Shown here in pieces: positions 46,212 through 54,544 of a stretch of DNA of 64,000 nt (positions are counted from its first letter, which is position 1; every line of letters begins with the position of its first letter). Made by a program: the position numbers and the translations under genes. Under the pieces are notes generated by a model. The model did no database searches. It was not told the DNA's origin and saw only the letters and a list, made by a program, of their open reading frames with translations. Source of the DNA: JAXMAR01 sp046350295 (lineage in GTDB: Bacteria > Planctomycetota > Planctomycetia > Gemmatales > Gemmataceae); the NCBI GenBank assembly GCA_046350295.1, contig JAXMAR010000009.1, forward strand, positions 62,001 to 126,000, in the 5' to 3' direction.

Positions 46212-46254
46212 AAAGACGCCAGGACGCTAACACTCTTTGCGCCCTGGCGTCTTT
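46212..46254. terminator. Bidirectional terminator-like hairpin
   Basis: AAAGACGCCAGG (46212-46223) and CCTGGCGTCTTT (46243-46254), perfect 12-bp arms, 19-nt loop, between convergent genes. The A/T ends give short U-tracts in both directions. Confidence 0.7.
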
Positions 46255-46262
46255 GCATCGGC

Positions 46263-47231
46263 CTAACCCGCCGTAGGAAAATCGAGCCGGCGCACGAACT
46301 TCGCCGCTTCCTCGGCGCCGTAGTCGCGGTCCATTCCGGTATCCTTGAACTCGACCGCCAGCGGGCCATCGTAGCGGATGTCGTTGAGGGCGCGGATGAC
46401 CGCCTCCCAGTCGACGCCGCCGTGCCCCGGCGCGCGGAAGTGCCAGCCGCGCCGCGGGTCCCCCTGCTGCAGATGGGAGTTCAACAGGCCGCTCTTGCCG
46501 CCGAGCGTGAGCGCCGTGTCCTTGACGTGGACGTGAAAGATGCGATCGGGGAAGCGGCGCAGGAACTCGACCGGATCGACCCCTTGCCAGTGCAGGTGAC
46601 TCGGGTCGAACGTGAAGCCCAGCTCCGGCCGGCCCTCGAGCGCATCGAGCGCCATCTCCGCGCTGTAAAGATCGAACGCGACCTGTCCCGGATGGATCTC
46701 CAGCGCGAAACGCACCCCGGCCTCGGCGCAGGCGTCGAGGATCGGGTTGACCCGCTCGGCAAAGAGACGCAGCCCTTCGTTCACTTCCTCCTCGTTGTGC
46801 GGCGGATAACCCATGACCCCGGCCCAGAGGGGCGAGCCGGTGAAGGCGCCCACGACGCCGACCCCCAGCCGCTGCGCCGCCTGGATGGTGGCGATCATCT
46901 CGGCCGCGGCGCGCTCCTGGATGCCGGCCGGGTCGCCGTCCCCCCAGACATAGTCGGGCAGGATCTTGCGGTGGCGTGGCTCGATGGCGTCGCAGAGCGC
47001 CTGACCGACGCGGTGGTTGGCGAGCACGAGGAGCTGCAGGTCGTGCCGGCCCAGGAGGTCGAGCTTGGCCTGGCAATAGTCCTCCTCGGCCAGGGCGCGC
47101 TGCACCTCGAAGTGGTCCCCCCAGCAGCAAAGCTCGAAGCCCTGGTAGCCCCACTCGGAGGCCTTCTGCGCCAGCTCGGCGAGGGGCAGGTCCGTCCATT
47201 GACCGGTGTAAAGGAGGATGGGTCGTGGCAT
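46263..47231 (-). CDS. Sugar phosphate isomerase/epimerase family protein
   Basis: 322 aa, AP-endonuclease-2-type TIM barrel. Visible landmarks: WGYQGFELCCWGDHF, LAEEDYCQAKLDLLGRHDLQ, FALEIHPGQVAFD, FTFDPSHLHWQGVDP, FHVHVKDTA and PLAVEFKDTGMDRDYG, whose Glu/His/Asp residues (EIHP, DPSH, HVHVKD, EFKD) are the metal ligands. No signal peptide. Such planctomycete enzymes act on oxidised or keto sugars and may link to the DUF1080-type pathway. Substrate unknown. Confidence 0.88.
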   Translation of the reverse strand: MPRPILLYTGQWTDLPLAELAQKASEWGYQGFELCCWGDHFEVQRALAEEDYCQAKLDLLGRHDLQLLVLANHRVGQALCDAIEPRHRKILPDYVWGDGDPAGIQERAAAEMIATIQAAQRLGVGVVGAFTGSPLWAGVMGYPPHNEEEVNEGLRLFAERVNPILDACAEAGVRFALEIHPGQVAFDLYSAEMALDALEGRPELGFTFDPSHLHWQGVDPVEFLRRFPDRIFHVHVKDTALTLGGKSGLLNSHLQQGDPRRGWHFRAPGHGGVDWEAVIRALNDIRYDGPLAVEFKDTGMDRDYGAEEAAKFVRRLDFPTAG

Positions 47232-47280
47232 GGCTTGGTTCGGTTGAAGGAAAAGGAAAACCGCGACAATGGTCAGGCCC

Positions 47281-47361
47281 GATTCGCAACCCGCCGAGGA
47301 GCAGGTCCGCCCCCGGCTCGCCGATCACGAGGTCGCTTCCGGCCCCGCCGATCAGCATATC
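47281..47361 (-). pseudogene. RTX-like repeat fragment
   Basis: The minus strand encodes DDMLIGGAGSDLVIGEPGAD then LLLGG, three glycine/aspartate-rich calcium-binding-type repeats, with no start, stop or further domain around it. It looks like the stranded end of a surface protein gene like the one at 29415. Confidence 0.45.
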
Positions 47362-47475
47362 GTCCGGCCCGCTCGCCGTCGCTTCCCAACCGAATGACCT
47401 CGCGTCCGGCGGCGCCGGCTCACTCGACGGCGCAACCTAGATCAAGGCCGCGTTGTTCGGCCAATTCTCCATGCA

Positions 47476-47496
47476 GGACAAGCTCCCAGCTTGTCC
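47476..47496. repeat. Small perfect palindrome
   Basis: GGACAAGCT CCC AGCTTGTCC: 9-bp arms, 3-nt loop, in a 360-bp stretch (47497-47859) that otherwise holds only the palindrome at 47694-47759 and no convincing gene. Confidence 0.55.
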
Positions 47497-47693
47497 TACG
47501 GCGTCTTCTTGCCGCATCCAACCATCCGTGCGAAATGGGGCGCCGCTCCCGAAGAAGCTCCTTTCCTCAGGGCCGAGCAAAGCGCTAAAACTCAAAGACG
47601 GCCGCGCCAGCGCCCCGATGTCGTTCCCGTGGTGATTGTCGCCGCATCAATCCACCGCCCGCCAGATTGGGATCGATTCGAAGCCGAGGATGT

Positions 47694-47759
47694 GCGAAGG
47701 CGAGTAAAGGGGACATTCTACTTTTTGAGAAAAGTAGAATGTCCCCTTTTGCCTTCGCC
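47694..47759. repeat. Long REP-like palindrome
   Basis: Perfect 20-bp arms at 47706-47725 and 47730-47749 (core GGGGACATTCTACTTTT) around the 4-nt loop TGAG, with imperfect outer arms (CGAAGGC and GCCTTCG). Resembles REP elements mobilised by RAYT transposases; no RAYT gene is in the window. Confidence 0.75.
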
Positions 47760-47859
47760 ATGGTGCGGCTCCTCAGAGTTGTGGCTAGATTAGTCGGCCG
47801 AGCATTCGAACGAGCCCCCAGGCGCGACCATCATCGCATTGAAGCCCCGGCGCTCTAGT

Positions 47860-48978
47860 CTAGTTCCCGGTGACAGTCACACGTCGCATAACCGATACAC
47901 GACCCACGTCCGCGTCGTAGAGTTCCAGGTGGTAGGAGTTGCTTGGCAGTCTTCCAACCCGAATCCAATAGTAATGCAGCAACCCAGGGTTGAGCGCGTT
48001 GTTGGTCCTGCGATATGAAAAACGGATCGCATCCGGTCGGACGGTCACAGATTCAACTGCCCAATATCCCTGCGGACGTTGCCCCAAGCTAACGAAGAGC
48101 CATGAATCCTCTCCACTCTGCGCAGTATCATCCATGCTCTTTCCTCGAGCCGTGAGATCGGCGGATTGTTCGATAACTGACGATAGATCCTTCCCTTCGA
48201 GCAGGAGGAGATTTGAAGGGCCAAGGGGCGCACGATATCGAGTCATTTCATCCAGAGACGCGATCGGCCCCTTCTCGCGGCAAAAACGCCCGGCAGCGCT
48301 CACTTTTGGGTCGCCCGTACCGTAAATGTTCGATCGCGCCACCCTCGAACCCTTCTCGGGTGTTCCCGTATCGCCGTGCATCGCAGCGCCTGTTCCGAGG
48401 TCGACATACCGTGAAAAAATGATCTGGTTTTGATCGAGGTCTAATAGGTTTATCGTGAGCGACCCTTGACCAAGCTTTCCAAGGGGCACCCAATAGACGA
48501 AATGTCGCACCGGGTAGCAATCCCGGCTGGGCTTCTTCCGATATGCGAACGTTACGGTGTTTTCCAAAAGCTCTACATATCCGACATCCCACCCAGGCTC
48601 GATTCGGTTATTGCCGAGGAAGACAACGAGCCAGAAGGCTTTGCTGTCAATCTTGTCTGCGGCAATTGGCGTCTCGGCTGAAATGCCCTGGTGAAAGGCG
48701 CGATCTGTCTCCCAAACGGCTCGATCAATCGTATCCGCCCCGACCAAGAAAGCGGTCGCCGTGCCCAGACCAGAACGGCCAAGAAACGCACTGACGGCTT
48801 TCTCCGGAAGTAGGCTGGACAACTCGCCCTGCCGGCTGGTTGAACGGATGGTCCACAGGTGAATGTTGCCCTTGGATGCGGGCCGCAACCCAGCGCGCCC
48901 AGATAGGCCGTACCGAGGGTACCCGGCTAGGTACCGTGCTGCCAGGACAAGGACGGCGATACAGAGGAACGGCCGCAT
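47860..48978 (-). CDS. Secreted protein with two copies of an unknown domain
   Basis: 372 aa with N-terminal signal MRPFLCIAVLVLAARYLAG. Two segments resemble each other: FWLVVFLGNNRIEPGWDVGY ... YVELLENTVTFAYRKK ... FVYWVPLGKLGQGSLTINLL ... IFSRYVDL, and SWLFVSLGQRPQGYWAVESV ... VTVRPDAIRFSYRRT ... YYWIRVGRLPSNSYHLELYD ... VMRRVTVTGN. Each looks like a small beta-sandwich. No catalytic motif or family recognised. Monocistronic; the 447 bp upstream (48979-49425) contain only a hairpin. Confidence 0.7.
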   Translation of the reverse strand: MRPFLCIAVLVLAARYLAGYPRYGLSGRAGLRPASKGNIHLWTIRSTSRQGELSSLLPEKAVSAFLGRSGLGTATAFLVGADTIDRAVWETDRAFHQGISAETPIAADKIDSKAFWLVVFLGNNRIEPGWDVGYVELLENTVTFAYRKKPSRDCYPVRHFVYWVPLGKLGQGSLTINLLDLDQNQIIFSRYVDLGTGAAMHGDTGTPEKGSRVARSNIYGTGDPKVSAAGRFCREKGPIASLDEMTRYRAPLGPSNLLLLEGKDLSSVIEQSADLTARGKSMDDTAQSGEDSWLFVSLGQRPQGYWAVESVTVRPDAIRFSYRRTNNALNPGLLHYYWIRVGRLPSNSYHLELYDADVGRVSVMRRVTVTGN

Positions 48979-49425
48979 AAGGGTCCTCCAAGCAGCTTAT
49001 TCACTCCCGCATCAACCGATTTTGCAGATTGGCAACCCTAGCTCCCCCCGGACCGTCGACGGAGCAACAGGGATTCGGCTCGGTATTGTAGCTCCGTCGC
49101 GGAGCGACAAAAGGACTGAACGCAAGCAAAGGCAAACAATGGCAGCGAAGCGGAAGAAGTTGCAAACGACGCTTTCTTAGAACACGTTCATTACGTCCTG
49201 TCAACCATTTTCGCATCTTCTTTTTCCAAGCCCTCCCAAAGAAATCCCCATCCCCGGAGAAAAAGGCCCGAACTTGCGAAGGCCTTTGTCGAGATTTGTT
49301 CGAATTTGCCTGGGCTTCCCTATCCTGGGGCCGTGGAGGCATGGGTCCTCTTGCGTTCAAAGGCAATGGGCCACAAACGCACGGTTTTGTGGCCCATTCT
49401 ATTAGCGGAGACCAAGACTTGAGCG
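48979..49425. other. Intergenic region
   Basis: 447 bp upstream of the duplicated-domain gene and downstream of the membrane-protein gene. It holds the hairpin at 49365-49398 and moderately AT-rich DNA, but no convincing gene. Confidence 0.5.
49365..49398 (-). terminator. Hairpin after the large membrane-protein gene
   Basis: AATGGGCCACAAA (49365-49377) and TTTGTGGCCCATT (49386-49398), perfect 13-bp arms, 8-nt loop, 27 bp past the stop of the gene at 49426-51606. On the minus strand it is followed closely by TTTGAACG. Confidence 0.6.
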
Positions 49426-51606
49426 CTACGGCGCCGCCGGCGGCGGCGTCTCCGGGGGCGGCCCCTCGGAGTGACCGTCCGGGTTCGGCGACTCGCCCGG
49501 CGGCGGCGCGAGTTGAGTCACCTTCGCGGATGAAGTCGGTGGCGGCGCCAGCGGGCTTACCGTGGCTGCTGGAGTCGAGGGCGGCGGCACGCCGGTGTCG
49601 GCGCGCAGGGTGGGCGCGTCGACCATCGTCAAGCCGGTGGTCGCCGGGGCGGGCGCGGGGGGCGTGGGGGCCGGCGTCGTCATGTCCTGGGTGAACGCCT
49701 CCGGGCCTTCTTCCTCTTCGAGATAGACCTCGTCCAGGTCGGTATCGTCGACGTGGCGTCTCATCAAGAGGTATATCAGAGAGCTGGCTGTCCAGAAGTA
49801 GCTGTAGCCGAAGCCAAGGATCAGGAGGAAGAACAGGTAGACCCAGATCGAGACGAAGAAGGCGCCGATGTAGTTGGGGATCGACATGTTCTTCATGTAG
49901 TCGTCGCTCATCTTGTATTCCACGAAGGGAACGCCGCCGGGGGAGACGGCTTCCGTGGCGACGGCGTGCGGGCTGTCGCCGATGAGCAGGTTGCGCCAGC
50001 CGAACGAGGTCGGCGACCAGACAAAGAGGTATTGGGGCTCGCGGTCTCGGGCGGGATCGGAACTGGCCAGCCAGGGCGCCTGCGCCAGGCCCCACTTGCC
50101 GAGGTAGACCATCAAGGAACCCATGAAGCCGACGAAGAAGACGAGCACGGCGCCATAGAGGATCGCCAGGAACGAGTACCAGATGTATTGCCAGGGGGCC
50201 TGGTAGACGTAGCTGTACGACCGGCTCAGTGCGTCGAAGCTGTCCGTCCCTTCCGTGCTGATCGTCGGGTTCATCAGGGGATAGCCGACCAGGCCGACGA
50301 CGACGACCGCCATGATCAGGCCGAAGACGATGACCAGCGGCCAGAACAGCGGCACCAGGAAGATGTCGCCGAAGAAGTAGGTGTGGCCGATCAGGATGCC
50401 AAAGATGATGAGGAAGAATGTGAGCAGGCCGATGAACAAGAGGGGCAGGATGGGGGCGAAGAAATAGGAGCGGCAGCGCTGGCGGGCGAAGGCGAGGGCC
50501 TCGCGCAGGCCGACCTTTTCGTTGCGCGCCAGCTGCACGGCGGCCATGCGGCAGATGGCGGCGCCGAAGAAGGACCAGGTGAAGATGGTCCAGACGATGA
50601 TGAGGAAGAGGTAGAGACGGTTCCAGAAGCCGGCGTTGGGGGCGAAAAGATAGGCGACGGGACTGAGGAACTTGTAGAGCGGTTCGAGGAGCACCGGGGC
50701 TTGATCGGAAACGAGCCAGCCGACGAGGGCGCCGCGCTTGGCTTCGGCTTCGGGGTGCTTGAGGCTGCCGGTGACGAGCAGGTAGGGATTGGGGCCGCGG
50801 TTCTCGAACCAGGGCAGGACGCGCAGGCGGCCATGGGGCTTGTAGGCGAGCTTGCCGGCCTCGGAGGTTTTGAGGTAGACGTCGAGGGCGCGGCGCCAGA
50901 CCTTCTGCGTCTCGGGTGTTTTCGAGCCGATCTCCGCCTCGATCTGGGCCAGGGTCTTGGCGTCGGCGAGCAATGCCACGAACTGGGGTACGGCGTCCGC
51001 CTTTTCAAGCTTGAGGACGGCGCCGCCGACGCTGATGGTCTGGAGCTTCTCGTCGACGACGCGAAGGTCGCGAACCAGATACGGACGTCCGGTCAGGGTG
51101 TCGAGCTTGTCTTCCGCCTTGAGCGGGCCGATCGCGAACTTGCTCGAATCGATGACGAGGAAGGCGACGCCCCCCTCCGACTTGATGGAGACCGGGGCGC
51201 TATCGAAGCTCATATGGCTGCGGATGTACTCATACGCCTCGAACTCTTCCAGGGAACTGTCCAGGAGAAAGTCCAGCGCGTCGACCCGGTGGTTGTCAGC
51301 AGGGCCGGCGAGTTGATAGCGCAGATTCCAGCGCACGCGGGCGGACTTGAAGGCCTGCCAGCCCTCCTCCTTGGCTTTCGCATCGGCGCCCTTCTGCGGC
51401 TCGTAGTCTTTCCACTGGGGAGGCGTCGTCCCGCCCAGGCTGAAGAAGATCCACGACAGGACATACCAGCCGAAGGCCATGACCACGATACCGGCTGCCG
51501 CCAGCAAGAGCTTTTTGATGTCCAGGGCCACCTTGAACGTGGAAAAGATCTTCGTCCAGGGAGTGCGGGCGGTGTCTTTCCGTTGCCCCAGTTGGTCCTC
51601 AGCCAT
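49426..51606 (-). CDS. Large polytopic membrane protein of unknown function
   Basis: 726 aa. One membrane segment near residue 35-57 (LLLAAAGIVVMAFGWYVLSW), a soluble domain of about 250 residues (VDALDFLLDSSLEEFEAYEY, FLVIDSSKFAIGPLKAEDKL), then about six more helices in the second half (LYLFLIIVWTIFTWSFFGAA, PILPLLFIGLLTFFLIIFGI, VPLFWPLVIVFGLIMAVVVV, LAILYGAVLVFFVGFMGSLM). The C-terminal 110 residues are Pro-rich and cytoplasmic-like, after an acidic patch (DDTDLDEVYLEEEEG). No enzyme motif. Such proteins are common as hypotheticals in planctomycetes. Confidence 0.75.
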   Translation of the reverse strand: MAEDQLGQRKDTARTPWTKIFSTFKVALDIKKLLLAAAGIVVMAFGWYVLSWIFFSLGGTTPPQWKDYEPQKGADAKAKEEGWQAFKSARVRWNLRYQLAGPADNHRVDALDFLLDSSLEEFEAYEYIRSHMSFDSAPVSIKSEGGVAFLVIDSSKFAIGPLKAEDKLDTLTGRPYLVRDLRVVDEKLQTISVGGAVLKLEKADAVPQFVALLADAKTLAQIEAEIGSKTPETQKVWRRALDVYLKTSEAGKLAYKPHGRLRVLPWFENRGPNPYLLVTGSLKHPEAEAKRGALVGWLVSDQAPVLLEPLYKFLSPVAYLFAPNAGFWNRLYLFLIIVWTIFTWSFFGAAICRMAAVQLARNEKVGLREALAFARQRCRSYFFAPILPLLFIGLLTFFLIIFGILIGHTYFFGDIFLVPLFWPLVIVFGLIMAVVVVGLVGYPLMNPTISTEGTDSFDALSRSYSYVYQAPWQYIWYSFLAILYGAVLVFFVGFMGSLMVYLGKWGLAQAPWLASSDPARDREPQYLFVWSPTSFGWRNLLIGDSPHAVATEAVSPGGVPFVEYKMSDDYMKNMSIPNYIGAFFVSIWVYLFFLLILGFGYSYFWTASSLIYLLMRRHVDDTDLDEVYLEEEEGPEAFTQDMTTPAPTPPAPAPATTGLTMVDAPTLRADTGVPPPSTPAATVSPLAPPPTSSAKVTQLAPPPGESPNPDGHSEGPPPETPPPAAP

Positions 51607-51749
51607 GCATCAGCTCCTTCGTGCCAGGCGCCCGCGGGGCGCCGTTCGGCCGGGTAAATGCTCAATGACGAGGGGATTATAGAGGGACGAGAAGCGAGGG
51701 GCGAGGGACGAAGGGGGAAAGGGGCAAGCGGCGAAAGCCGACAAAAGCA

Positions 51750-51780
51750 TTGGCCCCGGTTCGCAAAGAACCGGGGCCAA
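51750..51780. repeat. Perfect 13-bp inverted repeat
   Basis: TTGGCCCCGGTTC (51750-51762) GCAAA GAACCGGGGCCAA (51768-51780), 50 bp past the stop of the outer-membrane gene at 51830. Probable terminator or interspersed palindrome. A shorter relative (GGTTC GCA GAACC) occurs near 8732. Confidence 0.6.
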
Positions 51781-51829
51781 CGCCTCTGTCGCGGTGGGGC
51801 GTCGTGCGGCGACGCCTGTGGGACCATCA

Positions 51830-53017
51830 TCAGAACACGAAGGCGATGCCGAACTGCAAGCCGTGCAGCCAGCGGAACGTGCCGGAGTTGTACTGAGGAT
51901 CGATGGCGCCCATGTTGAAGTCGACGGGCTGCGGCGAGGACCAGGTGTTGAAGAAGGCCATGAAGTCATAGCCGACGGACATCTGCACGCCTTCCCAGGG
52001 GAACCACCAGAGCTTGAGGTTCACCTCGGCCCCGGGGACGAACGACCAGACGTTGCGAGCCCGGGAAGCGGCGATGGCGCGATCGCCGCGCTCGTACTTG
52101 GCCCGGAGCTTCGCGAAGTCGATGTAGAGGCCGCCCTCGCAATCCATCGTCCACGAAAAGGCGCCGACAGGCGTGTCGCCCAGGAACCAGTCGTGGCCGA
52201 CGCCGAAGTGAACGCCGTAGAGCCGGTTGGAGACGACGTTGGTGTAGTCGGCGGTCGTGTTCGGCCCGGAATTGCCGGTAAGGTCCGCGTCGACCGTGCG
52301 CCACAGGAATCGCTCCCAGAACCAGACGATGCGCGGCCCGGCCAGGCCGTAATAACGATGATTGTCGGTTTGCGCCAGCGGGAACCGTCCGCTGATCTCG
52401 TAGATGTCGAAGCGTTGCAGGAACTGCTCCTGCATGAGCGTGGCGGCATTCCAGATGCCGAAGGTCGCGCCCGTGTTTCCGGCGTTCACGTTTTGCGGAT
52501 TACCGGCAAACTCGATGGGGAAGTTGTAGACGCCGGCGGTGAGGAAGGTGTCAATGAGGCCGACGTTGTTGAGAGCGCCGCGCGGGGCCAGGGTGGCCGT
52601 GGCGGCGTAACGCCCCTCGAGTAGGTGCTTCCAGTTGGCCTGAATCGCCACTTCGTTTTCGAAGAGCCAGCCCACCGTGAGGTCCCAGCCGGGTTGATAG
52701 GTTCCGGGGCCGCGCAGCTGCGAGGTCGACAGCGCCAGCTGCCCCGAGCCGGCGAATGTGCCGGGGGCCTGCCCGGTGATCGAGCCATCCCCGTCGACGA
52801 TGCCGCGAAACGCGATCGGCTCGTTCTGGAGCGGACGGTTTTGCCGCAGGAACAAACCCTCGATGGCGACAAAGAAGCCGCCGGTCTCGTAGCGTGGATG
52901 GCTCAACGGTCCGGTAAAATCGACGGGCGGAACGGGGAAATTATTCTGGGCCCGCGCCGACGTCGGAATCCCCCCGAGCAATGCCGCCACGATAGCCAAG
53001 CAGACGAGCTTGCGCAT
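51830..53017 (-). CDS. Outer-membrane beta-barrel protein
   Basis: 395 aa with signal peptide MRKLVCLAIVAALLGGIPTS. The mature protein starts with a Pro-rich stretch, then amphipathic strands: GGFFVAIEGLFLRQNRPLQN, PGWDLTVGWLFENEVAIQAN, RYYGLAGPRIVWFWERFLWR, LYGVHFGVGHDWFLGDTPVG, FSWTMDCEGGLYIDFAKLRA and a C-terminal LHGLQFGIAFVF ending in Phe. This fits the large planctomycete-specific outer-membrane barrel group. Cargo unknown. Confidence 0.75.
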   Translation of the reverse strand: MRKLVCLAIVAALLGGIPTSARAQNNFPVPPVDFTGPLSHPRYETGGFFVAIEGLFLRQNRPLQNEPIAFRGIVDGDGSITGQAPGTFAGSGQLALSTSQLRGPGTYQPGWDLTVGWLFENEVAIQANWKHLLEGRYAATATLAPRGALNNVGLIDTFLTAGVYNFPIEFAGNPQNVNAGNTGATFGIWNAATLMQEQFLQRFDIYEISGRFPLAQTDNHRYYGLAGPRIVWFWERFLWRTVDADLTGNSGPNTTADYTNVVSNRLYGVHFGVGHDWFLGDTPVGAFSWTMDCEGGLYIDFAKLRAKYERGDRAIAASRARNVWSFVPGAEVNLKLWWFPWEGVQMSVGYDFMAFFNTWSSPQPVDFNMGAIDPQYNSGTFRWLHGLQFGIAFVF

Positions 53018-53525
53018 AAGCCGCTACTCCTTCGCGCCGAAGGGGGAGCGGTTCCCCGCCGCCGCCGCAACGCGGGTCTGCCCCGCGCCGGCCTGCGCAC
53101 GCGAACCACTTTCGAGGCCCCCGAACCCCATGGGACGCCGCCGGCTCGTGTTCCCCCATGAGCCGGGCGCGCCTGTGGTGTTGCGATTCAACGATGCATG
53201 AAAAGGGTGGCGGACAATACAACGAGGCGGTTTTGTGTCAAGGCCAGGTTCGCAAGAAAGTGGAAGGAAAACAGGACGCATTCCCACCGCCTGAAAAAAA
53301 TGTGAGGGTTTCTTCTTGACGGCGGGTGGCGCAAGCGTTCACAATACACCGTCGACCTCTGTCGTCCTGGTGCAACGACAGCAGATCGCTTCAAAAGCCA
53401 TGTCGATTCCCCCTTTGGGAAACCTCGGGGGAGCATTCTTGTCGATATCCGAGGGAAGGGTTGGCGGCTTGGCCAAAGTCGCGATAGATCCGCTTTGTCC
53501 AGGCCCTAACACCGCGAGGGAACTC
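53018..53525. other. Divergent promoter region
   Basis: 508 bp between divergent outer-membrane and glycine-rich genes. It contains the promoter candidate at 53317-53346; no gene of its own is convincing. Confidence 0.5.
53317..53346 (+). promoter_or_regulatory. Sigma-70-type promoter of the glycine-rich protein gene
   Basis: TTGACG (53317-53322), 18-nt spacer, CACAAT (53341-53346), about 180 nt before the ATG at 53526, implying a long 5' leader. Confidence 0.45.
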
Positions 53526-54436
53526 ATGAAGAAGACATCGCTCAAGGTTTCTTTGGCGCTCGGCGCTCTTGTTCTTTGTCAGGCTCAACTGGACGCTCAA
53601 CCCAAACTTCTCCGCACCTATCCGAAGGCTGTTCCCGCTATTCCACCGCTCTCCAACGGTGGCAGCAATTCCGGAAACACGGGAAACACCGGGAACGTCG
53701 GGAATGTAGGAAACGTTGGGAACACGGGGAATACGGGAAATACGGGCAACACGGGGAACCTCGGGAATCTCGGAAACCTTGGTAATCTCGGAAATATCGG
53801 GAACTCCGGGAACGTGGGTGGCTTCAACGTCGGTGGCGGCGGTTTCAACATCGGCGGTGGCGGCTTCAACATCGGCGGCGGTGGCTTCAACGTCGGTGGT
53901 GGCGGCTTCAACATCGGCGGCGGTGGCTTCAACGTCGGTGGTGGCGGCTTCAACGTCGGTGGCGGTGGCTTCAATATCGGTGGTGGGTTCAACGTCGGTG
54001 GCGGCGGTAGCTTTGGTAACATTCCAGGATTGCAGGGTTACCTTGGCGGTGGCGGCGCACTCGGTGGCGGTGGCTTCAACATCGGCGGTGGCGGCACTCG
54101 GGGTGGCGGCTTCAACATCGGTGGTGGTGGTGGCTTCAACATCGGCGGCGGTGGCTTCAACCTCGGTGGCGGCGGCGGCAACATCGGCGGCGGTGGCTTC
54201 AACATCGGTGGTGGCGGTGGCTTCAACATCGGTGGTGGCGGTGGGGCGGCTTCAACATCGGTGGCGGCGGCTTCAACATCGGTGGCGGTGGCTTCAACAT
54301 CGGTGGTGGTGGCTTCAACATCGGTGGCGGCGGCGGTTTCAACATCGGTGGCGGCCTCAACATTGGCGGCGGTGGCAAGTTCGGCTTCTGTGGCGGCGCC
54401 ATTGGCATGGTCCCCGAGACCCGATACGGCCTCTGA
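53526..54436 (+). CDS. Secreted glycine-rich repeat protein (one frameshift)
   Basis: ATG at 53526, signal peptide KKTSLKVSLALGALVLC. After KLLRTYPKAVPAIPPLSN come 3-residue repeats (GNTGNTGNVGN), about 16 units, then 7-residue repeats GGGGFN(I/V) for over 150 residues, interrupted once (SFGNIPGLQGYLGGGGAL). A base is missing near 54242 (GGTGGGGCGG); with it restored the repeats continue and end LNIGGGGKFGFCGGAIGMVP, ETRYGL, TGA 54434-54436, about 303 aa. Likely an extracellular structural or adhesive protein; low-complexity repeats make family assignment impossible. Followed by a strong terminator. Confidence 0.75.
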
Positions 54437-54490
54437 TCGCTGCGCTCCGTACGCTTCGGTCGCGCCAGCGCGACCCGTTTCGATCTCGAA

Positions 54491-54527
54491 AAGGCTGGGT
54501 CTTCGCCGCAAGACCCGGCCTTTTTTT
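54491..54527 (+). terminator. Rho-independent terminator
   Basis: AAGGCTGGGTCTT CGCCGC AAGACCCGGCC followed by seven T (54521-54527), 55 nt after the glycine-rich gene. Confidence 0.9.
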
Positions 54528-54544
54528 CTGCTCCGGACCAACCC

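Noticed and set aside
53618..54022. Minus-strand frame rich in LKPPPPTLKPPPPM
   Set aside because: It is the exact complement of the GGGGFN repeat gene; signal peptide, promoter and terminator are all on the plus strand.
53670..54400. Regular repeats that could suggest a CRISPR array
   Set aside because: Units are 9 and 21 bp without spacers and are in frame with a coding sequence; no cas genes present.
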